Below are positions 9,551 through 19,408 of a stretch of DNA of 64,000 nt, in pieces. The notes under the pieces are model-generated. The model worked only from the letters and a program-made list of their open reading frames with translations, was not told where the DNA came from and did not search any database. Source of the DNA: Haloplasma contractile (GTDB lineage Bacteria > Bacillota_I > Bacilli_A > Haloplasmatales > Haloplasmataceae); NCBI GenBank assembly GCA_016841945.1, contig JAENYC010000002.1, forward strand, positions 1 to 64,000. Direction: 5' to 3'. A program made the position numbers and the translations under genes. Numbering within the stretch: position 1 is the first letter of the stretch; each line of letters opens with the position of its first letter.

Positions 9551-11197
9551 ATGAGAAAAAGTTTAATATTTGTTGTATTAAGTGTTACATTAATGTTTTT
9601 AGTGTCATGTAGTAAACCTAAGCTAGAGTTCAATGATACGGTCACAGATGACTTATCGGTTCATATTGATTTAACATGGGGAGCATTTTCAGGTGCTGGG
9701 TTAGGAAGCGATGATTTATATGATTATATATCAGAAAGATTTAATGTTGATATTAAAATGGTCACATTAGATTGGAATGAAAGATTAACACAAGTGAGAA
9801 CGTGGGCAATGGGTAATAAATTACCAGATGTTACTTTCTTTGAAATGAATAAAAATGATTTTATGGATTATATAGACGGTGATGTGATAAGACCAATGCC
9901 GACAATTACAGAAGAACAATATCCAAATCTATATCGTCAATTACAATCGATGAAACCATATGTCGAGGAAACCTTTGTTGATGGTAAACAATATGCTTGG
10001 CCAAGACTCTCTGGGCAAAATAAATATACGGATTTAAATTTAGATTCATTTATGTATGTATATAGAAGAGATTGGGCAGAAGAATTAGAATCAGAAGGCA
10101 AGTTGACATTTGAACTACCAGATGATAATACTTTTACGATTGAACAAGTAAAAGAACTCGCCAAGGCCTTTGTAGACAATAATATGGGTGGCGAAGATAC
10201 TATTGGATTAATTGATCAAGATTTCGCAATTCCAAGTATTATTGGTGCTTATTCACCAAATGGTTGTCCTGCCATGATTACTTATGTAAAAGATGATAAT
10301 GGTGATTATGTATGGGGTGGATTATTAGATGAAACGATTGAAGGCATAAAAGAGTTTAAAGATTGGTACGACCAAGGTATTTATTATCAAGAATTTTATG
10401 CGATGCGTGGTTATGATAATCAATATAAATATTATGCATCACAAGCGGGAATCACTTATGATAATTTACCAGTGATAAACTTTCATTACCTTCGCTCTGG
10501 TTTTGCACAAGCGAATCCAGAACTAGATGTTTATAAAGCGACAACGCCAATGTATGTAAAAGGGACTAACGATAAATTCTGGAGTAGAGAAATGCCAAAT
10601 TATTGGTCATATAATATCTATAATGGACGTACTGTTACAGATGAAAAAATGGCACGTATTCTAACGATTCAAGACTGGATTGCAAGTGAAGAGGGAACGT
10701 TATATACTTGGTTTGGTATTAAAGGTAGAGATTGGGAGTATGCAAGTGAAGATGATACAGAAGATACCATATATATAGAGGAATTTGATACGACGATTAA
10801 GTTAATGTGGGAAAAGGATTCTAATGGTAATTTTGTTTCACCAAATTACCCAACAATGGGTATTCGAAACTTTAATCAATTAGCGAGTGATTTTGATTGG
10901 TATAATCCAAGCATTCCAAAAGATACAAAAGAAGCGGTAAAAGCATGGCAAGAACTCCGCACAGAAGAAAATACTTATATTGTAGAATATAATCCAGAAC
11001 TAACCTTAAAACGTGATGGAGTAAATTATTTAAGAAATGATAATTTCTTCCAAGAATATCAAGATAAATTAAAACAATTAGTCGCAGAAGACGATTATAC
11101 AAAAGAGGATGTAGCGAGTGAATTTATAAAAGCATTTTCTAATGAAAGTTCTATTGGTAAAAAATTAAATCGAGTATTAAATGAACTGAATGAATAA
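9551..11197 (+). CDS. Extracellular solute-binding lipoprotein, LplA/YtcQ-like
   Basis: A 548-residue product with a lipoprotein signal peptide (lipobox L-V-S-C near residue 20) followed by a long type-1 solute-binding fold. Its length and the Y-D-Y-I-S-E-R-F-N-V-D-I opening are typical of the large LplA-type proteins that serve LplBC permeases. Aromatic-rich segments such as W-S-R-E-M-P-N-Y-W fit sugar stacking. It should capture oligosaccharides at the membrane surface for the permeases at 7682 and 8640. A strong GAGGAGAG site precedes the ATG. Confidence 0.92.
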   Translation: MRKSLIFVVLSVTLMFLVSCSKPKLEFNDTVTDDLSVHIDLTWGAFSGAGLGSDDLYDYISERFNVDIKMVTLDWNERLTQVRTWAMGNKLPDVTFFEMNKNDFMDYIDGDVIRPMPTITEEQYPNLYRQLQSMKPYVEETFVDGKQYAWPRLSGQNKYTDLNLDSFMYVYRRDWAEELESEGKLTFELPDDNTFTIEQVKELAKAFVDNNMGGEDTIGLIDQDFAIPSIIGAYSPNGCPAMITYVKDDNGDYVWGGLLDETIEGIKEFKDWYDQGIYYQEFYAMRGYDNQYKYYASQAGITYDNLPVINFHYLRSGFAQANPELDVYKATTPMYVKGTNDKFWSREMPNYWSYNIYNGRTVTDEKMARILTIQDWIASEEGTLYTWFGIKGRDWEYASEDDTEDTIYIEEFDTTIKLMWEKDSNGNFVSPNYPTMGIRNFNQLASDFDWYNPSIPKDTKEAVKAWQELRTEENTYIVEYNPELTLKRDGVNYLRNDNFFQEYQDKLKQLVAEDDYTKEDVASEFIKAFSNESSIGKKLNRVLNELNE

Positions 11198-11215
11198 TTA
11201 AATACGGGTGATACA

Positions 11216-12622
11216 ATGTATAAAGTGATAATCATTGATGATGAGCCAATTGTATTAGAATCAATTAAAAAATCAATACAGTGGGATAAATTAGGTTATA
11301 CAGTGGTAGGAACCTTTAGAAATCCTATCAGGGCGATTGAGTATTTAATAGATAATGTCTGTGATTTAGTTATCACAGACATTAAAATGCCACAGATGAC
11401 AGGAATAGAACTGATTAAAAAAATAAAACAGCTAGATATTAAAACAGAATTTATGATAGTAAGTGGATATGCTGATTTTCATTATGCAAAAGAAGCCATT
11501 CATCTAGGCGTTTATGATTATATATTAAAACCAATAGATGTGAATCAAATTAATGAAATATTAATGAACTTAAAGATCAACCTTGATAATAAGACCACAC
11601 AACAAGAAATCATTACTTTAGAAAAAATGAAATCTGATGTAATAGATGTTAAACAAATTTTTCCTGTTTTAAATGAGGGTTATTTGGTTGTTGTGATTAA
11701 GTTTAAAGAAAAGTCAATGAATCTATTTAAAAACATATCAGATTTGGTTGTGTTTAATATCTCACATGCTAAAAACATGGTGATTTATTTGTTTGAGTTA
11801 AACAACCTAAATGATGTCGAAGACTATATTATAGAAAATCAAAAATATATTGTATCAGTCGGTATTGATAAATGTTTAGATAATGAAAAATCATTTGGCA
11901 AAACCCTACATCAAGCACTAGTTGCTTGTTACTGTGGAATTTTTACCCATGATAAAAAGATTTGGTATTATGAAAAACCTTCTAATAATGAAATATTAGC
12001 GTTATTTTATGAATTTAAAGACATGGTTGTCAGTAATAGACCAGATGTCAGTATGATAGATAAACTAAAAAAGGTATTTTTACAGAGTAAAAATCCGATT
12101 GAAGCATGTGTCATTTTTAGTGTGTTAATGAGTCAACTTGAAACCAATAAACCATATGAAAAAGAGAAGAATTTTGAAAACATTTTGTTGCAAGCAGACA
12201 GTATGTTAGAACAATATCAACAAATAGATGATTTTGTAAATTATATTAAAGAATATTTAGAGATACAAACAAATAAGAAAAAAGATTATGCTCAAAATGA
12301 ACTATTAGAAGATATTAGAACTTATATTGAAAACAATTATCATCAGCCATTAAAGCTTAAAGATGTTGCAGATAAGTTTTATATCAATATGAATTACTTA
12401 TGTCAAATATTTAAAGATTATTATTCATGTGGATTTATTGATTATTTAACGAATGTTAGATTAACTAAAGCAAAAGAATTGCTTGCGAATAAGAATCTAA
12501 CCATTGCTAAAATAAGTGAGATGGTAGGCTATAATGACCATTATTATTTTATCAGGGTTTTTTCGAAACATTATAATATAACACCTGGTAAATATCGATT
12601 AAAGTATTACATTAATGAATAA
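11216..12622 (+). CDS. Response regulator, YesN-type with AraC DNA-binding domain
   Basis: A 468-residue cytoplasmic regulator. The N-terminal receiver domain (about 1-120) shows the acidic pair D-D near the start, phosphoacceptor Asp in V-I-T-D-I-K-M-P, and Lys in Y-I-L-K-P. A middle linker region precedes a C-terminal AraC-type double helix-turn-helix (about 365-468) ending in the G-Y-N-D-H-Y-Y-F-I-R-V-F signature. It is the expected partner of the kinase at 5872. Their separation by three transporter genes is common in such loci. Start chosen at the ATG 5 bases after GGGTGA. Confidence 0.93.
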   Translation: MYKVIIIDDEPIVLESIKKSIQWDKLGYTVVGTFRNPIRAIEYLIDNVCDLVITDIKMPQMTGIELIKKIKQLDIKTEFMIVSGYADFHYAKEAIHLGVYDYILKPIDVNQINEILMNLKINLDNKTTQQEIITLEKMKSDVIDVKQIFPVLNEGYLVVVIKFKEKSMNLFKNISDLVVFNISHAKNMVIYLFELNNLNDVEDYIIENQKYIVSVGIDKCLDNEKSFGKTLHQALVACYCGIFTHDKKIWYYEKPSNNEILALFYEFKDMVVSNRPDVSMIDKLKKVFLQSKNPIEACVIFSVLMSQLETNKPYEKEKNFENILLQADSMLEQYQQIDDFVNYIKEYLEIQTNKKKDYAQNELLEDIRTYIENNYHQPLKLKDVADKFYINMNYLCQIFKDYYSCGFIDYLTNVRLTKAKELLANKNLTIAKISEMVGYNDHYYFIRVFSKHYNITPGKYRLKYYINE

Positions 12623-12641
12623 ATGTAGGGAGGTTTATAAT

Positions 12642-13643
12642 ATGATGAACAGCAAAGAACGAGTTATTAAGACGCTTAATTTTGATTATCCTGATAAAAT
12701 TCCTGTTGATTTTTGGTGCTTACCATCAGCTGAAATGAAATATGGAGAGAAGTTAAAAAAAATATTAAATGAAGTACAAATTGATTTTGTCAGAGCGCCA
12801 TTTGATGACCCAACAGAAAGTCAGGACATATATAAAACCGGTACTTTTAAAGATGTATGGGGTTCTGTATGGCATAATTTACAAGATGGAATTATTGGTG
12901 AAGTAAAAACACATCCACTAGATGATTATCATCATTTAAAACATTATAAAACACCGAAATCATTATTGTTGAGCGCGAAAGATAAATTTAGTGAGACCAA
13001 TCAATTCATCAAAAAGCATCAAAATAAATTTATCTTTGGTGGATGGATTAATATTTTTGAAAGAATGCAGTTTTTACGCGGAACAGAAAATTTATATATT
13101 GATCTCGCATTAGATAGTAAAGAACTATATACTCTTAGAGATATGGTAGTTGATTATTATCGAGAATATCTTAAATTATGGTTAAAGACTGATGTTGATG
13201 CGATTATTTTTGCTGATGATTGGGGTTCACAAAAATCTTTATTAATTTCTCCAAAAACATGGAAGAAGGTATTTAAGCCAGTCTATAAAGAGTTATTTGA
13301 CATGGCAAAAAACGCAAATAAATATGTCTTTATGCATTCTGATGGTTATATTTTAGATTTATATGATGAATTCATTGATTTAGGAGTCGATGCGATTAAT
13401 TCACAGATATGGTGCATGGGTGTTAAGAAAGTATCTAGTAAATGTAAGGGTAAGATTACACTTTGGGGTGAACTAAATCGTCAAGAAACATTACCTCATG
13501 GTAAGAAAGAAGATATTGAACAGTCGGCTAAAGAGATGATAGAAAATCTTTATCATAATGGTGGGCTCATTGGACAATTTGAAGCAGCAAAAGATATGCC
13601 ATTAGAAAATATTAAGACAGCTTTAACAGCATGGAATAAATAG
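12642..13643 (+). CDS. Uroporphyrinogen decarboxylase/MtaA-fold protein, paralogue 1
   Basis: A 333-residue URO-D superfamily TIM barrel. The family includes uroporphyrinogen decarboxylase and corrinoid or thiol methyltransferases (MtaA, CmuA). Here the usual zinc-site H-x-C-G is replaced by H-S-D-G (H232, D234), so classical Zn-thiolate chemistry is doubtful. F-A-D-D-W-G and N-S-Q-I-W are other landmarks. It sits in a glycosidase operon rather than among haem or methanogenesis genes, which suggests action on a modified sugar or a sugar-derived acid. That is inference. GGGAGG precedes the ATG at 12642; a second ATG follows immediately. Confidence 0.8.
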   Translation: MMNSKERVIKTLNFDYPDKIPVDFWCLPSAEMKYGEKLKKILNEVQIDFVRAPFDDPTESQDIYKTGTFKDVWGSVWHNLQDGIIGEVKTHPLDDYHHLKHYKTPKSLLLSAKDKFSETNQFIKKHQNKFIFGGWINIFERMQFLRGTENLYIDLALDSKELYTLRDMVVDYYREYLKLWLKTDVDAIIFADDWGSQKSLLISPKTWKKVFKPVYKELFDMAKNANKYVFMHSDGYILDLYDEFIDLGVDAINSQIWCMGVKKVSSKCKGKITLWGELNRQETLPHGKKEDIEQSAKEMIENLYHNGGLIGQFEAAKDMPLENIKTALTAWNK

Positions 13644-13653
13644 GAGGATTTAG

Positions 13654-14604
13654 ATGAATTCAAGAGATTTAGTTAAAAAAGCACTTCATTTTGAACATTG
13701 TGATGAAATTCCAACAGATAGACACGATGCCACAGGTCCTATGTTTACATATGGGAAAGGTCGTATTAGCGGTGTTCCTTTTGGAGTAAAAGGAGAAAGA
13801 ACAGATGAATGGGGCGTTAAATGGGCAGCAGCTGAAGATGGTGTTTCTGGAGAAGTTGTGGAACCATTGATTAAAGAATGGTCTGATTTAGATGGATTTA
13901 AACCACCCTATGATGTTTTAGAAGAAGCAGATTTAAGTGGAGTTGATGCTTTTTGTGAATCCTCTGATAAATTTATAGTTCCAATGTGGTGGGCTAATTA
14001 CAATCTGTTTGAGAGAATGCAAAATTTGCGTGGAACAGAACAATTATTAATCGATTTAGCCTTAAAAGAACCAGAATTATTTAAGTTAAGAGATATGGTT
14101 CATGATTATTTTATGAGACAAGCTAAATTATGGGTGAATACAAAAATAGATGCCCTACATATAGCGGATGATTGGGGTTCTCAAAGTAGTTTACTCATAT
14201 CACCAAAAATGTGGCGAGAGATGTTTAAACCCTATTATAAAGAATATTGTGATTTAGCGCATCAGCATGGGAAGTATGTGATCATGCATTCTGATGGCTA
14301 TATTTATGATATTATTGAAGATTTAATTGAAATAGGTGTAGACGCAGTAAATAGTCAATTATTTTGTATGGATATTGATCAATTAGCAGAGAAGTTTCAC
14401 GGTAGAATCGCATTCTGGGGTGAAATTGATAGACAGACGACATTACCTTTTGGAACAGAAGAGGATTGTCGTAAAGCAGTGAGACGGGTTGCTAATGCAT
14501 TCTTTAAATATGGAAAAACAGGTATTATTGGACAAGCTTTTGTAGGAAAAGATATTTCCGAGGAAAATTTAGCTGCTGTATATGATGAATGGAAAAAAAT
14601 ATAA
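13654..14604 (+). CDS. Uroporphyrinogen decarboxylase/MtaA-fold protein, paralogue 2
   Basis: A 316-residue paralogue of the preceding gene, sharing F-E-R-M-Q, L-R-G-T-E, D-D-W-G-S-Q, the variant H-S-D-G motif (H212, D214), N-S-Q-L and G-E-I-D-R-Q-T-T-L-P. The two probably arose by tandem duplication and could form a heteromer or act on two related substrates. AGGAGG precedes the ATG and only 10 bases separate the genes, so they are co-transcribed. The substrate is unknown. The reaction of the named family is decarboxylation or methyl transfer. Confidence 0.8.
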   Translation: MNSRDLVKKALHFEHCDEIPTDRHDATGPMFTYGKGRISGVPFGVKGERTDEWGVKWAAAEDGVSGEVVEPLIKEWSDLDGFKPPYDVLEEADLSGVDAFCESSDKFIVPMWWANYNLFERMQNLRGTEQLLIDLALKEPELFKLRDMVHDYFMRQAKLWVNTKIDALHIADDWGSQSSLLISPKMWREMFKPYYKEYCDLAHQHGKYVIMHSDGYIYDIIEDLIEIGVDAVNSQLFCMDIDQLAEKFHGRIAFWGEIDRQTTLPFGTEEDCRKAVRRVANAFFKYGKTGIIGQAFVGKDISEENLAAVYDEWKKI

Positions 14605-14629
14605 AAACAGAAGAATAAGGTGAACAGGT

Positions 14630-15649
14630 ATGAAATTTAAAAAATACAAGAATAACCCAATATTAAAAGCCAATCTAAAAAATGATTGGGAAAGTTTATG
14701 TGTGTTAAATCCTGCAGTTTGGTATGAGGAAAACGATGAGACGTTTTATATGTTATATCGTGCTGCTGGTAATGATAAAACCCATTATATTCATTTAGGA
14801 TTAGCAACTTCAAAAGATGGATACAACTTCACAAGAGTAAGTGATGTCCCTGTTTTATCACCGGACCCAAATGGCCCTGATGGAGGATGTATAGAAGACC
14901 CACGTGTTGTTAAATTTGGTGATGTTTATTATGTCACCTATGCTGCAAGAGCTTATGCCCCTGGTCAGTATTGGTCAAGTGATTGGAAGCCTTTAGGTGA
15001 AAGACCAGAGGAAGGACCACATTTTCTTAAACAGAATAATGCATTAACTCATCTTGCGATTACTAAGGATTTTAAAGATTTTAAACGATTAGGTAGAATC
15101 ACTGATTCTAGAATAGATGATCGTGATGTTATCATTTTCCCTGAAAAAGTGAATGGAAAATATGTTAAATTAAGTAGACCTGTTGAATATTGTGGAGACG
15201 GTTATGGTTGTAGCGTCCCTAGTATTTGGATTTCTTTTAGTGATGATTTATTAGAGTGGGATCAACCACAATTATTGATGACCAAAAAAACCTGGTGGGA
15301 AGATAAAAAAATTGGTGGTTCGACGCCGCCCCTTCGTACAAAAGCAGGATGGTTACATCTTTATCATGGTGTCAGTACAAAAGACGACGCCTATCGTGTA
15401 GGCGCTGTATTGTTAGATTTAGATGATCCAACAAAGATTATCGCAAGAACGAAGGATTTTCTAATGGAACCAGAATTTGAATATGAGACATCAGGTTATT
15501 ATAATGGCTGTGTTTTTCCAACGGCTAATTGTATAGTTGATGATACCTTGTTTATCTATTATGGTGCTGCTGATAAATATGTTTGTGTGGCCACTTGTGA
15601 TGTCAATGAACTCGTTGATTATTTATTAAATGTGGATAAGGTGACATAA
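14630..15649 (+). CDS. Glycosidase/phosphorylase of the five-bladed beta-propeller type, GH130-like
   Basis: A 339-residue cytoplasmic protein whose N-terminus (K-Y-x-x-N-P-I-L), repeated beta-propeller blades, C-I-E-D-P-R-V motif and G-G-S-T-P-P segment match GH130 (formerly DUF377). Family members are mainly beta-mannoside phosphorylases or hydrolases. The Asp of E-D-P-R lies at the site of the family's proposed catalytic acid. Directly followed by a GH2 beta-mannosidase with a one-base overlap, it fits intracellular breakdown of imported beta-mannosides to mannose 1-phosphate or mannose. The exact specificity cannot be read from sequence. Confidence 0.85.
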   Translation: MKFKKYKNNPILKANLKNDWESLCVLNPAVWYEENDETFYMLYRAAGNDKTHYIHLGLATSKDGYNFTRVSDVPVLSPDPNGPDGGCIEDPRVVKFGDVYYVTYAARAYAPGQYWSSDWKPLGERPEEGPHFLKQNNALTHLAITKDFKDFKRLGRITDSRIDDRDVIIFPEKVNGKYVKLSRPVEYCGDGYGCSVPSIWISFSDDLLEWDQPQLLMTKKTWWEDKKIGGSTPPLRTKAGWLHLYHGVSTKDDAYRVGAVLLDLDDPTKIIARTKDFLMEPEFEYETSGYYNGCVFPTANCIVDDTLFIYYGAADKYVCVATCDVNELVDYLLNVDKVT

Positions 15650-18117
15650 TGTATTTGTCGTTAAATGGAAGTGATTGGACATTACAAGGTTATTATCCTT
15701 ACTCGCAGCAGTTTAATTTAGAATCAGGAATTAATTTTAACGTGTCACCACTGACAGAAGAATTTAAAGCGACGGTGCCTGGTTCTGTTCATTTTGATGC
15801 TTTCCAAAATGGTTTGATTGATGACCCTTATTATGAAATGAATAGTTTAAAAGCTGAATGGATAGAACATAAGAGTTGGTGTTATAAAAAAGAATTTTCG
15901 ATAGATAAAAAAGATATAAAAAAACAGTTTAAATTAGTTTTTGAAGGTGTGAATTTTGAAGCAAGATTTTATTTAAATGGAAAGTTATTAGGCATGCATA
16001 AAAATGTTCATACCCCTATTAGTTTTGATGTCACAGATATAATAAAAGAAAAAAATACATGTCAAGTTTTATTATCTCCTGTACCTGTTGAACAACCACA
16101 AATGGGTTTTAGTTCTAAAGTACAATATCAAACACAACGCTTTGGTTATGGATGGGACTTTTGTACGAGGATGATTGGAATTGGGATATGGAAAGATGTA
16201 AAGCTTTATGTCTATGATGATTGTTTATTAAATGATTTTCACATTGAATCAGATGTTAAGAATAATGAGGGTTTAATATCTATTACCGGTGATATATCAG
16301 CAGAAGAAAATGTAAAAATAGATTTGGAATTATCCTTTGATGATGAATTAATAGATAAGTTTGAGTTAATGACGAATAATCATTATCATCATATATTTAA
16401 GGTCAATAGTCCTAAGTTATGGTGGCCTAATACCTATGGTAAACAACCTCTATATAAGATAAAAATCAAATTATATACAAAAAAGGGTCTACAAGATGAA
16501 AAAGAGTTTAAAGTAGGCATTAGAAAATTACGTTATCAAAAGAATGAATGCTGTCCAAATGATGCGATTGATTATACAGTTTGTATCAATGATAAAAAAA
16601 TATGGTTAAAAGGTGTTAATCTATTGCCATTTGATCATATGATTGGCAGAATAGATAAAGAAGCAATTGATTCCTATTTTCAATTACTTAAAGATGGAAA
16701 TATTAATTTAATTAGACTATGGGGTGGAGGCGTTTTAGACAAAGAGTATTTGTATGAAAAATGTGATGAACTAGGTATTCTAGTTTGGCAGGACTTCACT
16801 CAATCTAATAGTGGTTTAGATGGACTTCCTTCTCTACTTGATGAGTTTTTAGATGAATTTAAGAAAAGTAGTATTCATTGTTTAAAGACAAAACGTAATT
16901 ATACTTCCGTTACCATCTATAACGGTGGAAATGAATTAAAGGATGAAAATGGAAATCCTATTACCACTGATAATGAAAATATAAAAATGTTAGATGATTT
17001 AGTGAAACTATATGATCCAAATAAGATTTTTCATCCTTCTTGTCCTAGTGGACCGAATTTTAATAAACAGGATAATGAAGGAGATCATAATATTCATGGT
17101 CAATGGGTATATTTAGGTCCAGAAAATCATTATTCCGTCTTTAATAAAGGAAATTATTTATATCATGGTGAATTCGGTGTAAATGGTTGTTGTAATTTAG
17201 ATAGTATGAAAGAGTTCTTTTCAAAGGACATCATGAAAGAATATAAGACAGGTAATACAAACAACTGGTTATTAAGAAATAATGGTTGGTGGAATTCCTA
17301 TCCTCGCGAATGCGAATTATTTGGTGAGGATAAAATGGATGATATTGAAAACTTTATCAGGGCTTCACAACTCATACAAGCAGAAGGACTTCGTTATATT
17401 GTAGAAAGAAATAGAAGTCGCTCATTTCAATGTAGTGGTAATAATATTTGGCAGTTCAATGAACCTTGGCCTAATGCCAATTGTAGTTCTATGGTGGATT
17501 ATTATCAAAGACCTAAGATGTGTTATTATGTCATAAAGAATAGTTATAAACAAACTAATATTAATTTAAAATATAGTAAGCTATATTATGAATTAAATGA
17601 AGCATTAGATATAGAAATAATATTAAATACATTTGAAGAAGATTTTGATTGTCAAGTAATTTGTGAATTATTAACGGCGCAAAAGCTCATTAAGAAATTT
17701 ACATACAATGTAAAAGCAAAAGAGAATAAAAGTGTTCTCATAGATAAATTAAGTCATCTAGTGACAGATGATTATGGTGAATTATTCTTTATTAGGTTAG
17801 AAGTTTTTAGAAAAGAACAATTAATCGCAACTAATTTATATACTTTTGGAACAAGTAAAATAACACCCCTTAGACCATTATTTGATTATGTTGGAGATTT
17901 AGATGTTAAGTGTAAGAATAATGAACTTGTATTAACCAATATAGGACATTTACCGTGTTTATATCTTTCGATAAATCCAAAATCGAAAACCATGATTAGT
18001 GATAATTATGTTACTTTATTTCCAAAGGAATCAAAAACAATAAAAATAAAAGGAAAAACAAAATCATTAGTAATACGTGATTTTACTGGAAAAATTAATA
18101 AATCAATAGATAGGTGA
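15649..18117 (+). CDS. Glycoside hydrolase family 2 beta-mannosidase
   Basis: An 822-residue cytoplasmic enzyme without signal peptide. The N-terminal sugar-binding beta-sandwich opens with L-N-G-S-D-W and V-P-G-S-V-H, typical of beta-mannosidases. It is followed by an immunoglobulin-like domain and a TIM barrel. The acid/base Glu is in N-G-G-N-E (E429) and the likely nucleophile Glu in H-G-E-F-G (E508). It should release mannose from beta-mannosides. The start overlaps the previous stop, with AAGGTGA upstream, so translation is coupled. Confidence 0.9.
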   Translation: MYLSLNGSDWTLQGYYPYSQQFNLESGINFNVSPLTEEFKATVPGSVHFDAFQNGLIDDPYYEMNSLKAEWIEHKSWCYKKEFSIDKKDIKKQFKLVFEGVNFEARFYLNGKLLGMHKNVHTPISFDVTDIIKEKNTCQVLLSPVPVEQPQMGFSSKVQYQTQRFGYGWDFCTRMIGIGIWKDVKLYVYDDCLLNDFHIESDVKNNEGLISITGDISAEENVKIDLELSFDDELIDKFELMTNNHYHHIFKVNSPKLWWPNTYGKQPLYKIKIKLYTKKGLQDEKEFKVGIRKLRYQKNECCPNDAIDYTVCINDKKIWLKGVNLLPFDHMIGRIDKEAIDSYFQLLKDGNINLIRLWGGGVLDKEYLYEKCDELGILVWQDFTQSNSGLDGLPSLLDEFLDEFKKSSIHCLKTKRNYTSVTIYNGGNELKDENGNPITTDNENIKMLDDLVKLYDPNKIFHPSCPSGPNFNKQDNEGDHNIHGQWVYLGPENHYSVFNKGNYLYHGEFGVNGCCNLDSMKEFFSKDIMKEYKTGNTNNWLLRNNGWWNSYPRECELFGEDKMDDIENFIRASQLIQAEGLRYIVERNRSRSFQCSGNNIWQFNEPWPNANCSSMVDYYQRPKMCYYVIKNSYKQTNINLKYSKLYYELNEALDIEIILNTFEEDFDCQVICELLTAQKLIKKFTYNVKAKENKSVLIDKLSHLVTDDYGELFFIRLEVFRKEQLIATNLYTFGTSKITPLRPLFDYVGDLDVKCKNNELVLTNIGHLPCLYLSINPKSKTMISDNYVTLFPKESKTIKIKGKTKSLVIRDFTGKINKSIDR

Positions 18118-18123
18118 TTGAAT

Positions 18124-19179
18124 ATGGATTCATTTAAACCTGATTATAAGAATGTGATAAAAGCAGCACAAAATAAAAAAACAAATCGAATACCACTATA
18201 TGAACATGCAATTGATCACACTATCATGGAAAAAGTGCTGAATAAAAAGTTTGCTGATTTATTTTTAGGTGATGATAAAGATAAATTAGAGTTTTTTAGA
18301 CATTATTGTCACTTCTTTAAAGAAATGGGTTATGATACGGTTAGTTTTGAATGTTGTGTTGGTCCTGTCATGCCTGGAAGTGGTGCTTTAGGAAATCATC
18401 AACCAGGTATCATAAAAACAAAGGAAGATTATGATAAATATCCTTGGGATAAAATACATGATTACTATTTTCAAGCCTATGAAAGTTATTTTAAAGCACT
18501 AAGTGAGGTCATGCCAAAAGGCATGAAGGCAATTGGTGGTGTTGGAAATGGTGTTTTTGAATGTGTACAAGATATTGTAGGATATACAGATTTATGTTAT
18601 ATATCGGTTGATGATCCAATACTCTATCAATCATTGTTTAAAAAAATAGGAGATATCCTTAAGCAAATATGGCATACTTTTTTAACAAAGTTTGGAGATA
18701 CATTTGCGGTTTGTCGTTTTGGAGATGATTTAGGATTTAGAACGAGTACTTTAATATCAGACACGGATATTAAGAAACATATCATTCCTCAATATAAAGA
18801 AATAATCGAAAATATTCATTCTTTTAATAAACCTTTCTTACTCCATTCTTGTGGAAATATCTTTAATGTGATGGATGAATTAATTAAAGAAGCAAAAATA
18901 GATGCTAAACATTCAAATGAGGATGCAATAGCACCATTCACAAAGTGGATTGATCTCTATGGTGATAGAATTGGTATCTTTGGTGGAATAGATACAGATA
19001 TTCTTTGTAGAGAAAGTGAAGAAGAAATTGAAAGACGTGTATTTGAAGTGATGAACTATTGTAAAGATAAGAATGGATTTGCGATTAGTTCTGGTAATTC
19101 AATCCCAGATTATGTCCCTGTAGAAGGGTATCTAGCAATGATAAATGCGGTAAAAAAATTTAGACTAAATAATAACTAA
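18124..19179 (+). CDS. Uroporphyrinogen decarboxylase/MtaA-fold protein, paralogue 3
   Basis: A 351-residue URO-D superfamily protein more distant from paralogues 1 and 2. It keeps the H-S-C-G-N motif (H241, C243) used for zinc in MtaA/CmuA-type methyltransferases, but the C-terminal cysteine of those enzymes is replaced in S-S-G-N-S. Of the three paralogues in the locus it is the best candidate for a methyltransferase. No corrinoid-binding protein gene is nearby. The ATG at 18124 has AGGTG 7 bases upstream; a TTG at 18118 is too close to that site. It is the last gene of the operon, followed by a terminator. Confidence 0.8.
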   Translation: MDSFKPDYKNVIKAAQNKKTNRIPLYEHAIDHTIMEKVLNKKFADLFLGDDKDKLEFFRHYCHFFKEMGYDTVSFECCVGPVMPGSGALGNHQPGIIKTKEDYDKYPWDKIHDYYFQAYESYFKALSEVMPKGMKAIGGVGNGVFECVQDIVGYTDLCYISVDDPILYQSLFKKIGDILKQIWHTFLTKFGDTFAVCRFGDDLGFRTSTLISDTDIKKHIIPQYKEIIENIHSFNKPFLLHSCGNIFNVMDELIKEAKIDAKHSNEDAIAPFTKWIDLYGDRIGIFGGIDTDILCRESEEEIERRVFEVMNYCKDKNGFAISSGNSIPDYVPVEGYLAMINAVKKFRLNNN

Positions 19180-19252
19180 TTAAAAGAAAATACTAATATA
19201 TTCATGAATAGAATAATATTAACGATATAGAAATACAATCTCCTAGATGATT

Positions 19253-19291
19253 AAAGGCAATTTGAAGAATCAAATTGCCTTTAATCTTTTT
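19253..19291 (+). terminator. Terminator ending the mannoside locus
   Basis: A perfect 13-bp stem, AAAGGCAATTTGA with TCAAATTGCCTTT around a 4-base loop, followed by a T-rich run. The core stem equals that of the terminator at 359. Confidence 0.85.
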
Positions 19292-19347
19292 AAAATTTAA
19301 AAATAATATGATACTATATAGGGTATATAAAAGGGGAAGTATACATC

Positions 19348-19380
19348 TTGACATATTATAACCTATTAGGTTATAATATG
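19348..19380 (+). promoter_or_regulatory. Promoter with embedded palindromic operator of the toxin-antitoxin pair
   Basis: TTGACA (19348-19353) and TATAAT (19372-19377) are 18 bases apart. A perfect 12-bp inverted repeat, CATATTATAACC and GGTTATAATATG with a 5-base spacer, spans 19352-19380 and covers the spacer and -10. Such a dyad is the usual site for autorepression by an XRE antitoxin, here inferred to be the product at 19749. Confidence 0.85.
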
Positions 19381-19408
19381 TAATTAGTAGGTGAAATACT
19401 ACTGGATT

